DNA of 64,000 nt from Dimorphilus gyrociliatus (GCA_904063045.1 CAJFCJ010000002.1:1758422-1822421), one strand, 5' to 3'; counted from the first letter of the stretch, positions 24,767 to 38,896 are shown. Notes: generated from the sequence alone by a model not told the origin. A program made the numbers and translations.

Positions 24767-27700
24767 ATGGGTGATTTCTTTAGGAGTGCCTTTGGCTACA
24801 TAGGTAATACAGTTTCAAGAGATGACAATGATTTTGTGGGACAACTCGTGGAAGTTGGACAACAGAGTCTCAAGATCAAGCGGCTTATTGCCGAAGGTAA
24901 ATACAACACTTATGAGCAATCAAGAAAAATAGATTCAATAGTTCATAACTAATATCAATTAATATTTACAGGCGGTTTCGCTTATGTATACGAAGCTGTA
25001 GATAATAAATCTGGTAAAGAGTACGCGCTTAAGGTTCTATTTCATCTTATCAATTACTCCCCCTCATTTTTACTTGACTCTTGAAAATTGATTTTTACAG
25101 AGATTATTAGCAGCAGATGATGAAAAGTGTAAAGCTATAGTCAGAGAAATTACATTTTTCGTAAGCCATTAATCCACATTGTTTATATAGCATTTTTCAT
25201 TTATTTGTTATTTTCATCCTTTCAGAAAAAGCTCTCTGGTCATCCAAATATTGTCAAATTTATGAACGCAGCGAGTATTGGGAAGAATGATTCTGGTCAT
25301 GGTCAAGCTGAATATTTACTTTTGACAGAATTATGTACAGGAGGACAATTAGTAGATGTCATTAACAAAAAAGAACGCTTAAAAGTCGAACAAATTCTTC
25401 CCTGTTTCTATCAAATATGCAATGCTGTACAGCACATGCATGATCAAAAGCCTCCAATTATACATAGAGATTTAAAGGTTCACTAATCGCAATTTACGAA
25501 TACGCAGAACCTTTTTAATCGATATTTTGACATTTTAGATCGAAAATGTGCTTATTAGTTCAAGTGGCCATATGAAGCTATGCGATTTTGGAAGTGCTAC
25601 TGTTCAAGTATTCGAGCCTGATCCTAGTTGGTCGGTAAATAAGAGAAATCTTATAGAAGAAGAAGTAAGTTGTTTTTATTTGGTCAAATAGCTTATTTAT
25701 TTTTCGATGTCAATTATAGCTTGCTAAACATACAACACCAATGTATAGAACGCCAGAAATTTTAGATCTTTTTCTCAATTATCCTATTAATCATCAATCA
25801 GATATATGGGTACGTTGTTTATAAATATACTTAATCATATAATTTAGACTATATATATATATATATATATTGTTTCTAGGCACTTGGTTGTGTCCTATTT
25901 ATGTTATGTTTCCTCGAGCATCCCTATGAAGATTCAGCTAAATTAAGAATACTGAATGCTAATTATAAAATACCTCATGGAGATACAGTTTACAAATGTT
26001 TTCATGACCTCATTAGTAAGTATTTTTTTGAAAAGCCTATAAATATAAATGTATGTTAGAGAGCGTTCTTTTCTTTTTTTTATAATAAGGGCGATGTTCT
26101 CTTAAGACAATGTTCTATACTAGTCTATAAAGTTATTGAATTTGTTATTTTTTTTTAAAAGGAGCATCTTTTAATGTGGATCCAAGGGAGAGACCAACCA
26201 TTCACGTTATTATGGCCCAGATGGAAGAAATAGCCGCAGTTTCATCAGTTAATTTACAATCACCCTTTATAGGTATTACGAATAGTAATATTACTCCTGA
26301 ATCTAATCGTCAAGCTGGGCGTAAGTAATTTTGATTGATTATTAGATTACAAAAGTTAATAAGTCTTTTGCCTCTATTTTGATAGAAACAAATTATTATA
26401 ATCAAGATGATGGACGCCCGTCACCTAAAAATGATAATATGGGCGGAATGGCTCAATCTTCAATGGGTTCATTGTTTAACTCTCTTAGAGGTGGTGCAGC
26501 AAATCTTATGAAAAATGTTAAAGATGCTTCTAGTAAAGTTATGGAAACAGTACAGACAATGAGTAAAGCAGATGGTTTAGATATATCTTATATTACAGCA
26601 CGGATAATTGGTAATAATCGTACTATTAGCAATTACATATATATTATAAAGTACAGTAGTATTTATTAATAAACTAATTATTCTGTCTCTCTTCTAAATT
26701 ATTAGCTATGTCTTATCCTGCCGAAGGAATGGAAGCAGCAATTAAAAATAATATAGATGACGTTCGAGTATTCTTAGACGCTAGACATTCCAACTCTTTT
26801 GCGGTTTATAATTTAACCCATAGAACTTATCGACACGGAAAATTTGAGAATAGGGTTTGTTTTTTCTCTTAATCAATTAAGATTGTATTTAATTGCCTTA
26901 TTATTAATTATTGTTAAGTTTAATGTAAATTGACTATGATTTGTTTTTTGAAAATATATAAAGGTTTCTGAATTGGATTGGCAACCAAAAAGAGCTCCAC
27001 CGTTTAGTAGTTTACTAAACGTTTGTAAAAATATGCATTTATGGTTACGCCAGGGAGGTAGAAACGTTTGCGTTCTGCATTGTTTGGTAAGTCAATATTT
27101 TTATTTTCTTGATATTATCTCTCTACGGTTGATATTTGTTTGTATTATAGGACGGCAAATCAAATACGGCCTTCGCAGTTGCCGCTGTTCTATGCTACTG
27201 CAGATTATTTGACAAACCTAGTCAAGCTCTTCAATTATTTGCTGCCGCTAGGGGACCCCCGTTAATTCAACCTTCACACGAGCGGTTTGTTCATTGATAT
27301 TGTTTGATTTCTCTTTATTTTTATTTTATTTCATCATTTAGATACGTTCAATACATTTGTGATATGGTTGGAGAAGAGAATTACATTCCACACTCAAAAT
27401 ACGTTAATCTGAACAGATTAGTTATGGCTCCAGTACCACTTTTCAATAGATCAAAAAGCGGTTGTAGGCCTTTTGTAGAAGTTTTTATGGGTGATGAAAG
27501 GGTATTAACCACAAGTATTGAATATGACAAAATGAGGTATTTGATAAAATGATTAAATAATTAAATATTTATCTAGTTTTCTTTTTATAGAATGTTCTCT
27601 GTTGATGATTCTCATATAAGCATTCCAATAAGTTGTCAAGTATGTGGGGATGTTACAATTGTTGTTTATCATGCACGTTCAACACTTGGGGGTAAAGTAC

Positions 27701-29734
27701 AAGGAAAAGTAATATAAGAATAATATATATATATATTACTATTTTGTATTTATGTTCTTTTACTATTTTTTTTTAAGATAACATCTTTAAAAATGTTTCA
27801 ATTTCAATTTCATACCGGATTCATGCGTCCTGATAAAAAATCTATGAGATTCAGAAAGTGAGCTAAACTTTTGACATTTTCTTTAAATCAAATATGATAA
27901 TTATTTAATTTCATTTATTTATCATAGGAGAGATTTAGATCAAACTGATACGGATGACAAATATCCAGATTCATTTCTTGTAAGCATTGAAGGAGTCGTA
28001 TCTGATAAATCAGGATTTATTGATGATGATAGTTGGCAAAACTTTTCAAAGAAAAATTTAAATCCTAAATTATTATTTAGAGATGATGAAGAAATGCAGA
28101 GAGCAATCACAAGATTTGGTATACAAATAAATAACTATTTATATATATAAGTTGATTATTATTAATTAATTATTGTTATTTTTGTAAAAGGTATGTCCAA
28201 TCGTCTTAAGAAACATATGGACAAACAAGCTCCGTCAGAATCTTCTGATACTAGTAGTCCAGAAGCAAATACTCTAACAAATAAATTTGCTCGAATTGAT
28301 ATCGAATCTTCTGAATCAAAACCTGAAATCATTCCTAGTAAAGAAAACAAACCAGCTTCAAAAAGTTTCTTTGAAACATTACAATGGGAAGATAGTGAAG
28401 CTTTGAATGAAAATAAAGAGGAAGAAGTGTCCGTAAATAAACGAAGTAGTCCAATTGACAAGGCAACTCCAGTAGTTAATACAACACCGGCAAAAAAGGA
28501 ACCAGCTAGGGAAGAATTTACCGATCTGTTAGGCTTAAATACATCTGCAACAGTTAAAGAAAGTACTCTTCCAACTAATGTTGACCTATTATCGGGTATT
28601 CCAAATACAACAAATGTTGATTTATTAAGCTCTTGCGTGAACGAATCTCAGGAGCAAAGAGTGGAGCAAACGAAACAAGAAGAAAATCTTTTTGATACTG
28701 ATTTCTTCGCTCAACCAGCTGCAAGAAATACTCAGCAAACGAAAACTAATGACGACTTAAATGATTTATTTTCTAGTCAGACGGTGAAGCCACAACAAGG
28801 TTCGATTAAGGATGACTTGTCATATTTTAGTAATGCAACTAAAACTGCGACAAGCGGAGGTGATTTACTGGGAGATTGGACCTCCATGAATTTAACATCC
28901 GGCTCCAAAGTAAACTTACCCCGAAATAATTCGGCTCATAATTTAAGTACGAAGATGACAGACAGTCAAGCTTCGCCAAAAACAGCTAAAAAGAACGATC
29001 CTTTCTTAAACATTGATATGGGAAATTTGAGCGGGATGAAGCACAGCGCAAGCACAGGTTCAAAGTTATCTAATATTGGTACTGGGAGCAGCCCGCAACA
29101 CCAAGCCAAGCCTAATTATTCGTCTAATAACTTTACGGCTCCTAAGCAAGCACCTGCTGGACCTTATCCAACAGCTTTTGCACAAAATAATAGAACATTT
29201 GTAACTGGAAATCCTATGATGGGTAGAGGAACTCAAAAGCCTTTTGGGCCAAAACCAAATGTTAGCGAAGACACTTTTTCGGATTTGCTAGGCGGACATG
29301 CATTTACAAAGCCATCCAACGAACCGAGAACAATGAAGGAAATGCGAAAAGCTGCTCTGGCTGAAACAGTTGATCCTGATGTTCTCAAGGTCAGAGAATG
29401 GGTTGAAGGAAAGGAACGGAATATAAGAGCGCTTTTGTGCTCGTTAGACCGTGTCTTATGGGACGGAGAGGCGCGTTGGAAACCACCAGGAATGCACCAA
29501 TTGGTTAGCGGTAATGATGTGAAGAAATGGTATAGAAAAGCAGTTCTCAGTGTTCACCCAGATAAGGTAAGATAGTATATCCGAAAATTTAGTACAAAAT
29601 GTAAAATAATTTCTTCCTTTTATCTTAAACAGCTAACAAATACAGAGCATGAAGATATAGCCAAGTTAATATTTATGGAACTAAACGACGCATGGTCAGA
29701 ATTTGAAAAAAATGGCATGTCTTCATTAACTTAA
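24767..29734 (+). CDS. GAK: Cyclin-G-associated kinase (GAK/auxilin family)
   Basis: Kinase-auxilin fusion that uncoats clathrin vesicles with Hsc70. Domain order: a Ser/Thr kinase of the NAK family ([11 protein letters not shown] glycine loop, YALKRL Lys, [26 protein letters not shown]) from about 24880 to 26320; a PTEN/auxilin-like phosphatase domain ([11 protein letters not shown]), where the CX5R arginine is replaced so it should be inactive; a C2 domain; a long single exon (28190-29571) with Ser/Asn-rich adaptor-binding segments including [13 protein letters not shown] and LFDTDFF; and a C-terminal J domain with HPDK at about 29557-29568 completed by a last exon ending at 29734. About 14 short introns. 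The full-length animal architecture is retained. Confidence 0.95.
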
Positions 29735-30448
29735 GAAAAAATTGTTAAATAGACAAAAAAAAATTAGCTATTCGAAATACGAACTACAAATTTATGTGTT
29801 TATTGTAAATTTTGACGAGAGAAAAACAGGTAATTCCTAGTTTTAGAAAAAATAATTCTTCTTGTTGAAACGTATTATGTACAAGAGATAAAAAAAAAAG
29901 CATGCAATATATATTGTAAACAAAATGCACCTTGTTAGCATTGAATTAAATTTATTATAAAGGAGAGAAAAGGCGAACTTCTCAATGTTTACTTATTAGA
30001 CTGTTGAAATATTTGATCTTTTTTGTTTTTAGAAGAGGTCAGTTGGAAATAAAATATCATGAAATATGATATGATATAATTTATCTATGATAGATTGCTA
30101 TAAACTAGGAAGATGGAAAACTATGGTACAAATTTTCTCGTAACTTTCTTTTGAAAGGAGAACTATTTATAGATTATAATAATATATTATTCCGGATGGA
30201 AATCATTTTAATATCCTATTTTTCGTTTATTCATTTTGAAATTAACTTTTTTTATTATTAAATTTACGATAAATTCAATAAAAATTTTTATTTCTACTAC
30301 ATTTTCTAATTTTTGTTTATGTAAATAGAAAATTGTCTACCTTAAATGAGCTCTTGTTTTTAGTTTCTAATACTTGTTATTTTGGTTGGGTTCATTTTCA
30401 CACACGAATATGAACTCTGGAGTATTGCCAATAGTAATTTGCACCAGG
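29735..30448. other. Convergent 3' region, AT-rich
   Basis: About 710 bases of 3' UTR and spacer between GAK and the nicotinic receptor gene. Poly-A/T tracts only; nothing else is seen. Confidence 0.45.
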
Positions 30449-33127
30449 TTATTCCATGAGAACGTAAGAAGGTCCTTTATCTTTAAAGGCTTTTGTATAA
30501 CCTTTTGAGACATATGGTATAACTAAGAGTACAATTACATATGATAAAACGGTAGCCATGAGAAAGATCCAGAAAAGTAGACGATCTATAACTGTGGCAA
30601 TAGTTTGCCATTCGACTATCATCTCTTTTCTACTGACTAATGCTTGCTCTTTTCTACATATGGCAACAACTAGTTTAGCAATTGTATCGGTTCCCTTAGC
30701 TTGTGGGGGGCTTTTAGTCATACCTAATCCAGGTAAGCCTAAACCAGCTAAACCAGTACTCTTCTTTCTTTGAGAACTTGGGCCACTGAGCGGAGGAGGC
30801 ATGAGACTTTTAGATTCTTCCCGTTGCAAATCTTCCCTTTTAAGCCATACCTGTTCCTCTTCGGGTCTCATATCTTGATTGCTAATTGTACTAAATCGTC
30901 TTGATAGTTTATCCTTATTGGGATCTGTCGGTGTTGCGTCAGATTCAAAGCCGAGATTTTCCAGATTACCGGATAGGGTGGTGTCGAGTCTGGCAGCTGA
31001 GGGGCGACGATTCGAATTGGTCTTTCCGGTATGTTTTTGGCACCTATATTTTTCTTCTTCCTCCTCTTTCTGTTAAAAGAACAGGCGAAAAGATTAATTT
31101 CAATCAAATGGTGATTAACAAAAGTAATTAATTAAGCAAGTACTAATTACCAATCGTATACTTTGAGCAATACGCTCGATGTCATGAGTCATTCTCAGAA
31201 ATCTGCAGATCCAATTTAAAACTATGACTTTCAGCCACTTAGGCGCTCTCTTAGCCTGAATTTTTTAAGAGTATCAGTTTACAAGCATTTACTTTTATGT
31301 TTGTCAAAAATGCTAAACTAACCTTGGCACCCCTATTGTATAAATTTATTACAAGAACAGCCATAATTACAGATACGCTTGTCATAGTCATTACTGTTGT
31401 CAAGTAGATTCCAATAAGAGGAACACTCTCAGAAGTGGCTGGAACCTCTTCAGCAATCAGCAGCATAAACATTGAGAACGCCAAAAACACTGATAGGCCC
31501 AATGAGATTTTTTCACCAGAAGTTGATGGCAGCCAAAAAGTGAGCAGGGTGAGGATAGAGAGCATAACACATGGAACAATTATATTCCATATGTAATAGA
31601 AAGTTCTTCTTTTCACGAACATAGTAAATAAAAGATCTGGATGAGCTTCGCTGCAGCAGGCATAATGGCGCATTTGCTTCTCAAAACTGCAATTAATCAG
31701 TCAATAAACTTTGTAATACATTCGTATATAAGTATAAAGTATGTTTTTTTTACTTAATAGACAAAAGTTCCCATTCGCTATTATCCATATAGTTTTTTAG
31801 GTCGAGAGCTTGAATTGAGGAATTAAAGTCCACCCAATCTCCCGAATATATCCATGATCCAAATCTCATGGTACAGATCTAAATATAAATTATTTTAATA
31901 TAAAATGTGTTTCTTAAAGAAAAAATTACTGTAAAAACTAAGTGGCGTCACCTGGTAATCGAACGGAAAATACGTGATATCGACTTTGCAGGAGCTGCGT
32001 AATTTCATCGGAACAGGCCATTTTACCCTCCCTTTGTAGTTTATTAATACATAGACTCCTCGCATAAAGCCAGTAGAACCATCATCTGCACTATTTCCGG
32101 TAACAAAGATAATAGATAAACAAAAATATATATTATTTGTATCATAAACGTTTTTACTTGTTAAAAATGAACGTATCTGGCAGCCATACAGCAGCAGCAG
32201 CTACTCTTAGATTTTTTATTCCATTATAGTCATCAACATTCCACCTAAGATTTTCGTCATCCCATTCCTAGAAACATTAAATATCATGTTGAATGAAACA
32301 AGAGCTCATTTGTTCATTTAATACAGAACCTGATCTATGAAGACGTTTGTTGTTAAGACCTGTAATCTTTCATCCTAAATAGATAAATTGAAAGAGAAAA
32401 CAATATAGAAAACGGTTTGAAATAAATAATATGATAGAAAGGAGATACGTTACCAAATCCACAATTTGATTGAGGGTTAATCGAAAATTTACAGAGATAA
32501 CTTTAGTAGCATTCTGTACCGGTCGAACGTCATTTTCATAGTCGCGCATTAAATCATTATAGAGACGCTGTTCTTCCGGAATAACTCCTGGTTGACGTTT
32601 TCCTATTAGAGAGAAACGGATAAAAACTCTTCTTCATTTTTCAGATCTCCGCTATATTAACTAATGTAATACTTATATTGGGGAGAGGAAGGGAGCCTCC
32701 TTAATTATCTGACACATTCGACGTTAGTTAATTAGATTAGAACGTGCCTCTTTTACCCTTTGCGTTTTATACTTTTAAAATTGGCGATGTACTATTTTTT
32801 TATTTGCTTTCAACCCTCAATCCTTTTACAGACAGTAATCAACGTTAGTCTTGCTCTCCTTTTTTTTTTACAATACTGTCTTATGTATTATTTTTGCACC
32901 GCAAATAAAGAAATAATAGCCATATTTCGATATAATATAAGATAAATAGTGCTATTTATGCATAAAATGCATTAAATATAAATACTATATATATATGTAT
33001 TAGTTTTTATATATGTGTCTATATATTTAGTGTATTTATACTCTTATTAATGAGAAGAAAAGAGAAATTCCAAACCTTCGATGAAGAATGAAACACTAAA
33101 AGTGAACAGAAGAAATTCCTTTATCAT
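30449..33127 (-). CDS. Nicotinic acetylcholine receptor, alpha-type subunit
   Basis: Cys-loop ligand-gated channel subunit. The first coding exon (start 33127) is a signal peptide (MIKEFLLFTFSVSFFIEG) joined across a ~500-base intron to KRQPGVIPEEQRLYNDL. The extracellular domain has WLPDTFIFNN, the Cys-loop C-KVDITYFPFDYQI-C (13 residues between Cys), and vicinal cysteines in YACCSE, which mark an alpha subunit. TM1-TM3 lie at about 31290-31620; M2 begins GEKISLGLSVF, with Glu at -1' and Leu at 9', predicting cation selectivity. The cytoplasmic loop is Pro/Ser/Gly-rich (GLAGLGLPGLGM). TM4 and the end PSYVLME-stop are in the last exon. Neuronal or muscle membrane location is inferred. Which vertebrate class is closest is not resolved. 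Confidence 0.93.
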
Positions 33128-33988
33128 GTGGAGAACTGAAAATAACAAGAAAAGCAGTTAACATTAGATAAATAGTCGTATTATAAATAAGATAATTTAT
33201 ACAATTCAAAAGACTAATTTTTAATTCCTTATTAGCCGAAAAGAAAAGTGAAAGCCCTTTTGCGACAATCGATAACCTCGATAGGCATAAACCTTTTAGC
33301 GTTGCCTGCTTTTTAGGCCTAGAAAAGTAGAGAAATAAGATTTAGCTTATAATATAACTTGGGAGAGGGAGAGAAAATACATAAAAATCACTAAAGGAAA
33401 TCTGGAATGATTGATACGAGAGAAAAGAGATAAGGGCCTCTTCATTTATTTCTATTACAAAATGTTGATTGACCAGAAGAATAAAGCTTTACAAAAAGAA
33501 AAGAAAGATTGTTTTTCTTTCAACTATACCTGCAATGTTTTTGTTTCCAGTTGTAAAGTTTCCAGTTTAGTGCTATACACTGTGAACCGCGTTTTTGGAA
33601 TAATCCAGTATAGGCAAAATACCGGTCACGTGATCGAAATCGATTAGAAGAAGCTGCAGTGTAGACCAGCAAAGTCTTCCCTTTCGAAATATACAGTAAA
33701 ATGTTAAGCTCAATGACCGACAGACGGCGTACTCAGTTCTATCTCACGGGTTTGGTTGGGAAATGGTTGTCGCCTGCGTGCAAACACTACTATTCGAATT
33801 CCAGTCAGTGGAACAAAGTTTCCTTCTTAAGAATCTAACATTGAAAGGTTTTTCTTTTAAAACGAAAAGCTTATAAAATATTAATTCTTACCGAATGCGA
33901 AATATGAATAACAAAGTAAAACTTATATGACTGAAAAGCCTTCCGGAACATAATCTTTTATAGAGAATCTTTAGGGGGCTATAATGGG
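33128..33988. other. Divergent spacer between receptor and protease genes
   Basis: Upstream region of both flanking genes. A 5' UTR exon and intron of the receptor gene probably lie here, since its first coding exon follows TTATTTTCAG. The frame at 33411-33647 (+) looks noncoding. Confidence 0.45.
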
Positions 33989-36900
33989 ATGATGAAAACA
34001 TTTTATTTTTTATTGTTCTATTTCTTTAGTATTAATCAATGTTTTAAATTTCCAAAAACTTATCCAAACGTGCACTTCTATGAGAATGAGGTGAGTACAA
34101 TGATTCTGTTATGGAAAAATGTTAATATTGATCCTATTTTCGTTCAGTTCTCACATTCCGAAAATATTTATCATCATTTTAACAAACGATCTACGGAACT
34201 GCAGAATTTGAGAATAAGCGTTGAATACGACGATAGCGTAAAGAAATTAGGAAATCAAAAAGAAAACCTTGTTAAGGTAGTTATAGAATGATAATAGATA
34301 TTTTATTAATAATTATATCTGCTGTCCTCAGAATACTCTAATTGAAGAGGCCATTAAATTTTGGAACAAAGCTTTAAAAGTCAAAAAGCCACTAAAGAAA
34401 TTGCTGCTCACTAGGTGCCAATAAATTGTTATTATTTTTATTATTCAACCACTATGACTTATCTAATCTTCTTCCGCAGGTTATGCAAATCAAATAGGAT
34501 TGTTTTTGAAAAAGGGAAGCCTGAATTCTCCTGCTTAGATGGTTGTAAAGAGATATCTTCTTGTGGTAATATTTCCATTCCAGAATATCATTTAAAAGTA
34601 AGTGAGAAATTAACTAAAATTAGTTCTAACAACACTTATTTTGTATAATAAGGGCGTTTAATCTACTTAATACTTGCTAAAAATAAACAGTCCTATTTTA
34701 AATGTATAATAAATTAAGTAAAAAGATCATAGATGTAAAGACATTACAGTTGTATTGTTAAATTTGTTGATTAGAAATGTCGGGTTGCAAAAAAAGTACA
34801 AAATTGGTACGAGACACACGAAGAGGGAACCGAAGGTTCGGGAATATTGGACAGAGATTTTATCTTATATGTTTCCGCGAAAGAAACTAATAGGTGTGGA
34901 GAAAGGGATACTATTGCCTATGCCGCCTTCTGCCATCAAGATGCGTTAACCGATAGGTAGGTGTCAATTATATAGATTACTATAAGTATCTAATTCAGCA
35001 TTTAGTAATCTGCTGTCTTCAATATCGAAATGTTTTGAAAAGTTCACCAATTCCTTCGAGTCTAAATTTTCGTTCTAAAGTTTTGTGGGAGTGTCAATCA
35101 GAAAATGTAAAATTCTAGATACTATTTATGTTTTCAACAACATTCTTACCTTATCTAAGTCTAACTCATCGAGAATATCATCAACTTTAGAGTCAGTAAA
35201 TTTTGTATCATCTATCATAGACCACTCTCGAACTTCATCTCTGTTTAAATATCCATCGTTATCTTTATCTCTAATGTTTCTAAATTCTCTTTCAAGATGC
35301 TCTATTTCTTTTTCATCCTCTTCATCCATATCTTCTGTATTATGATTTATACCAATAAATTCTTGTAAGCTGATTCTTTCATCATCATCTTCGTCTAAAT
35401 CATTTAGTGCTTCCTATGATAAAAAATATAATATCGTAGACTGCTAACTTGAAAATATTTTTATTATTCGGAGTTGTTTACATCAACAACAACTTTTGAC
35501 ATGAAGCTAAAATCTTCGGGATGCAAAAATACATGCCATTCTTCAAAGTCTAGCGTTCCACTATGATTTTTATCCGCTAGCAACCATCTGTTTTTATCTC
35601 GTCTCATTAGTTCATTATTCTTATCATTATCTGATTAAACATTGATTTTGATTCAGTGTCGTAATTAGTGATGACTGTTTGTGCTACGATACCTTTACCA
35701 AAGGTTTCCGTTTTATAATCAGACCATGTCAGCTCACCATTTTTTATAAAGTTAACGTAGTCATTCCACTCATCTATTGACTCCAATGCTAATCTCCTCC
35801 TTTCCAAGGTCCTAAACCAAATGAATAATTCCGTTCTATTTAATCTCTTATTGTTATCTAAATCGATTTGTATGAAGATTTTATTATTCATGCTTTGACA
35901 CTGAACATATTGTCTATTGAAGTAGACAAAAAGAACTATCTTGAATAGTGTTAATTTCATTTTTGACTTTTTTTAAAATATTGAATTACATTTAAAATTT
36001 TAACAGGCCTATTTCGGGATATGCTAACCTCTGCCCAAGCAAGTTGTCAACTGAGAATAGTAAAGCTTATTTATTACATTCCGTCGTTCGACATGAAATT
36101 CTACATGCATTGGTAGATAATAATGAAAAATTTTTTAATTTCATCATTTTATATCGGTGCATATTTAATAGGGTTTTAGCGCCTCTTTATTCGGATTCTA
36201 TCGGGATGAGAATGGGGATCCACTAACACCAAGGAATGAAACTACAGGAAAACCCAATTGGAATAGACAGTTTGTCTCCAAATAGTAATTAGGTTAATTA
36301 TTATTTATAATAATTTTATTTTAAGATTGTCCGTTCATCAGTGGAGTAATAAAGTCATTCGACAAGCGACGTACAATAATTGGAGAGTTCGTAAGGGAGT
36401 TATACAAAAGACAGTTCACTTGGTCGTTACCCCTAATGTTGTCGTAAGTCAAATCAATCTCTTTATAACACATTTACATAAATCCTCATTTGTAAACGTT
36501 AGAGGGAAGTCAGAAAGCATTTTAATTGCACTAGCCTTGAAGGAGCAGAACTAGAGAATCAAGGAGGTTCCGGAACAGCCCTGACCCACTGGGAAAAAAG
36601 AATTTTTGAAGTACTAAGCTTAAAATATTTGAATATAAGTGAAATTAATCAAAATATTATTCCTCAGCATGAAGCTATGACAGGTACCTATACGCAAAAT
36701 CCAATAATATCCAGCATTACTCTGGCACTAATGGACGATACAGGGTAGGTCGTCTTTTATCATATTTTCAATATAAAATTTAATTTGTATATAAATTACA
36801 AAAATAACAAATTAACTCCAAACAACAGATGGTATAAAGCCGACTATTCAATGTCTAGAGATTTGAGATGGGGCAAAAATTTAGGTTGTCAGTTTGCAAC

Positions 36901-38016
36901 TCAAAGTTGTTTGTCATGGATGCTAAACAAACAACAAAAGTTGGTATTCTAAATTAAATTAAGCTCCATAACAAGATCTTAACGATATTTATTATTTGGT
37001 AGAAATGAGTCTCTGGATCCTTTCTGTAATATACCTCCAGGAAAACAAGTTGTAACAAAATGTGATGAGGATAAAAAATCCGTCGTTATGTGTAATATGG
37101 TTAAATATAAACAACCACTTATCGATGACTTTCAAGTACTAATTATTTAATACTGATATATATATATATATATATGTATAGAATATTGTATTTTTAATAT
37201 AACTATCCTCAGAATTTTCTAAGCATTCCCGGAATTAAAAATTCAGATGTTAAATATTATGGCAGTAGCGCTAGTTTGTCGGATTTTTGTCCTTTTTTTC
37301 AAGAATTTGAATGGAAAACTAATGGAAAATTTCTGAGAACTTCAGTTTGTTCATTCCCTGAAAATCAATTAGGAAAAGTCAATAATTTCTTACTGGAAAC
37401 TTATGGAAAAGAGTAAATAGTCTTTGTTACTTATAACATATTTTCTAATGTTCTTTTACATTTCTATTAGGTCACGCTGTTTTGAAAACCTAAGATATAC
37501 TCCATGGTATACGTTAAATTGTAAGAATAGATCAAAATTTACGCTTCCTCACGTTGGAAGTGCATGTTATAAGGTTCTACTACAATTGTAAAGTATTATA
37601 TCATATATTATAATGTTATCAATTTCCTTTAGTATGAATGCGATCCTGATAATGGACTACTAGTTACCGTAGGGAAGGAAAAGATCAAATGTTCGCGAAA
37701 AGGGGAAGTTGTTGAGGTATTTTACTAGTTCACGTATTTGTTTATTTCAATTATATTTAAAATTCAGATTTCGTCTATTGTTGATAATTGGCTGCATAAA
37801 GGGAATATTATTTGCCCTGATTGCTTGGATATGTGCCCAAAGGCATTTTGTCCTCTACAACAAACTTTCACACCAATTTCAAAGACAGAAGATAACCTTA
37901 CAACTTGCAAAGATATGTATGATGCAAATTCGTCTAACATCTTATTATCAAGCTTGCAATACTTTTCTAGCTTTGTTTTTATTGTAAATGTAATAATAAA
38001 TGTTGATCTCATTTAA
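33989..38016 (+). CDS. LMLN: Leishmanolysin-like metalloprotease (invadolysin, M8)
   Basis: Secreted or membrane-attached zinc protease of family M8. It starts with a signal peptide ([18 protein letters not shown]). Exons continue with [26 protein letters not shown], then [13 protein letters not shown] and the active site [10 protein letters not shown] (HExxH), followed after an intron by [15 protein letters not shown]. The third zinc His is in [12 protein letters not shown], followed by [10 protein letters not shown] and [12 protein letters not shown] (Met-turn region LALMDDTG). Cys-rich C-terminal exons follow ([30 protein letters not shown]). The end has a hydrophobic stretch ([19 protein letters not shown]), suggesting a GPI anchor. 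About 15 introns; one of 1,050 bases (34957-36006) contains a complete antisense gene. Confidence 0.93.
34964..35960 (-). CDS. Calumenin/reticulocalbin-like EF-hand protein, nested
   Basis: CREC-family multi-EF-hand protein of the secretory pathway. A signal peptide ([21 protein letters not shown]) is followed by EF loops [14 protein letters not shown], a degenerate second hand ([12 protein letters not shown]), [42 protein letters not shown] and a partial last hand. [10 protein letters not shown] between hands is typical of calumenin. Three introns of 60-75 bases join in frame: one after KTETF, one near FMSKVVVD and one after LDELDLDK. The end reads [15 protein letters not shown]; the usual HDEL/HDEF retrieval signal is absent. 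The gene sits inside one intron of the leishmanolysin-like gene on the other strand, with 7 bases between its stop and the host splice donor. Confidence 0.85.
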
Positions 38017-38896
38017 GAACTAGAGAGCAAGAGCATATTTCTACGATATCCCCTTTTATTTCTGTGCTTGTCTTCTAGCTATGAAGCAAATATTAATGTT
38101 TAGAAATATCTCTGTTGTTTGTTTGTTTATTTGTTTGTTTGTCTGTCAATAAAGAATATGAATATATATATAAAATAAAAAGTAAATGATAAACCTTTGA
38201 AAAAGTATACAAACCACTGAAAAAGTAAAATTCACTCCACTTTTTACTTAATCCCGGATGCGTAAAGGTAACTACCAAACTTTATACACCATATAAGAAA
38301 GTAATACTTTTTTAAGATGGCGTGTTAGTCACGTGATTTATAGGTTCTGTATAAACACGGGCAAACAGGTCGGTTTCTTTACAATCTAGACTATTTATAT
38401 AACTGACTTACGTTAATCACACCAGCCTGTCAACTAATCTATCTTTCAGTATGTTAATTTTACTTTTAACTTATAGCCTACTTTTTATTTATAAAATATC
38501 TTTTTTTCCTTAAAGTAAATGAAAAATAGTGTATTTTCTAAATTTACATCGTTTAAATTATAAGATAACAAACTGATAGAAAAAAAGTTACCTTTTATTA
38601 TAGCATCAAGTTTGACTTTAACGATAATCATTAATAATAAAATCGAATAAGTGATGATGAAGATGATGCTCATGATGACGACATTTTTACTTCATACCCT
38701 TTTTTTTTAACAAGAAATTTCTCCTATTTGATAAATCTTGTAATAATACTTACAAAGTTTACATAAAATGATATTTACGAATGTAAATAAATACTTGATG
38801 GTTGTAAACAAAAAACAAAATTATCAGGTATGTTCTATAAGTGTTTTAATTGTTCTTTCATTTCAGACAAATATCAAGTTTTAAATTACTTAGAAA
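38017..38896. other. Intergenic with TGTT microsatellite
   Basis: No gene is recognised. A (TTTG)n-type repeat lies at about 38114-38147. The rest is AT-rich. Confidence 0.45.
38114..38147. repeat. (TTTG)n tetranucleotide microsatellite
   Basis: Imperfect tandem TTTG units, about eight copies, in the spacer downstream of the protease gene. Confidence 0.8.

Noticed and set aside
33411..33647. 78-residue plus-strand frame
   Set aside because: Low complexity without homology, in the promoter region of two divergent genes.
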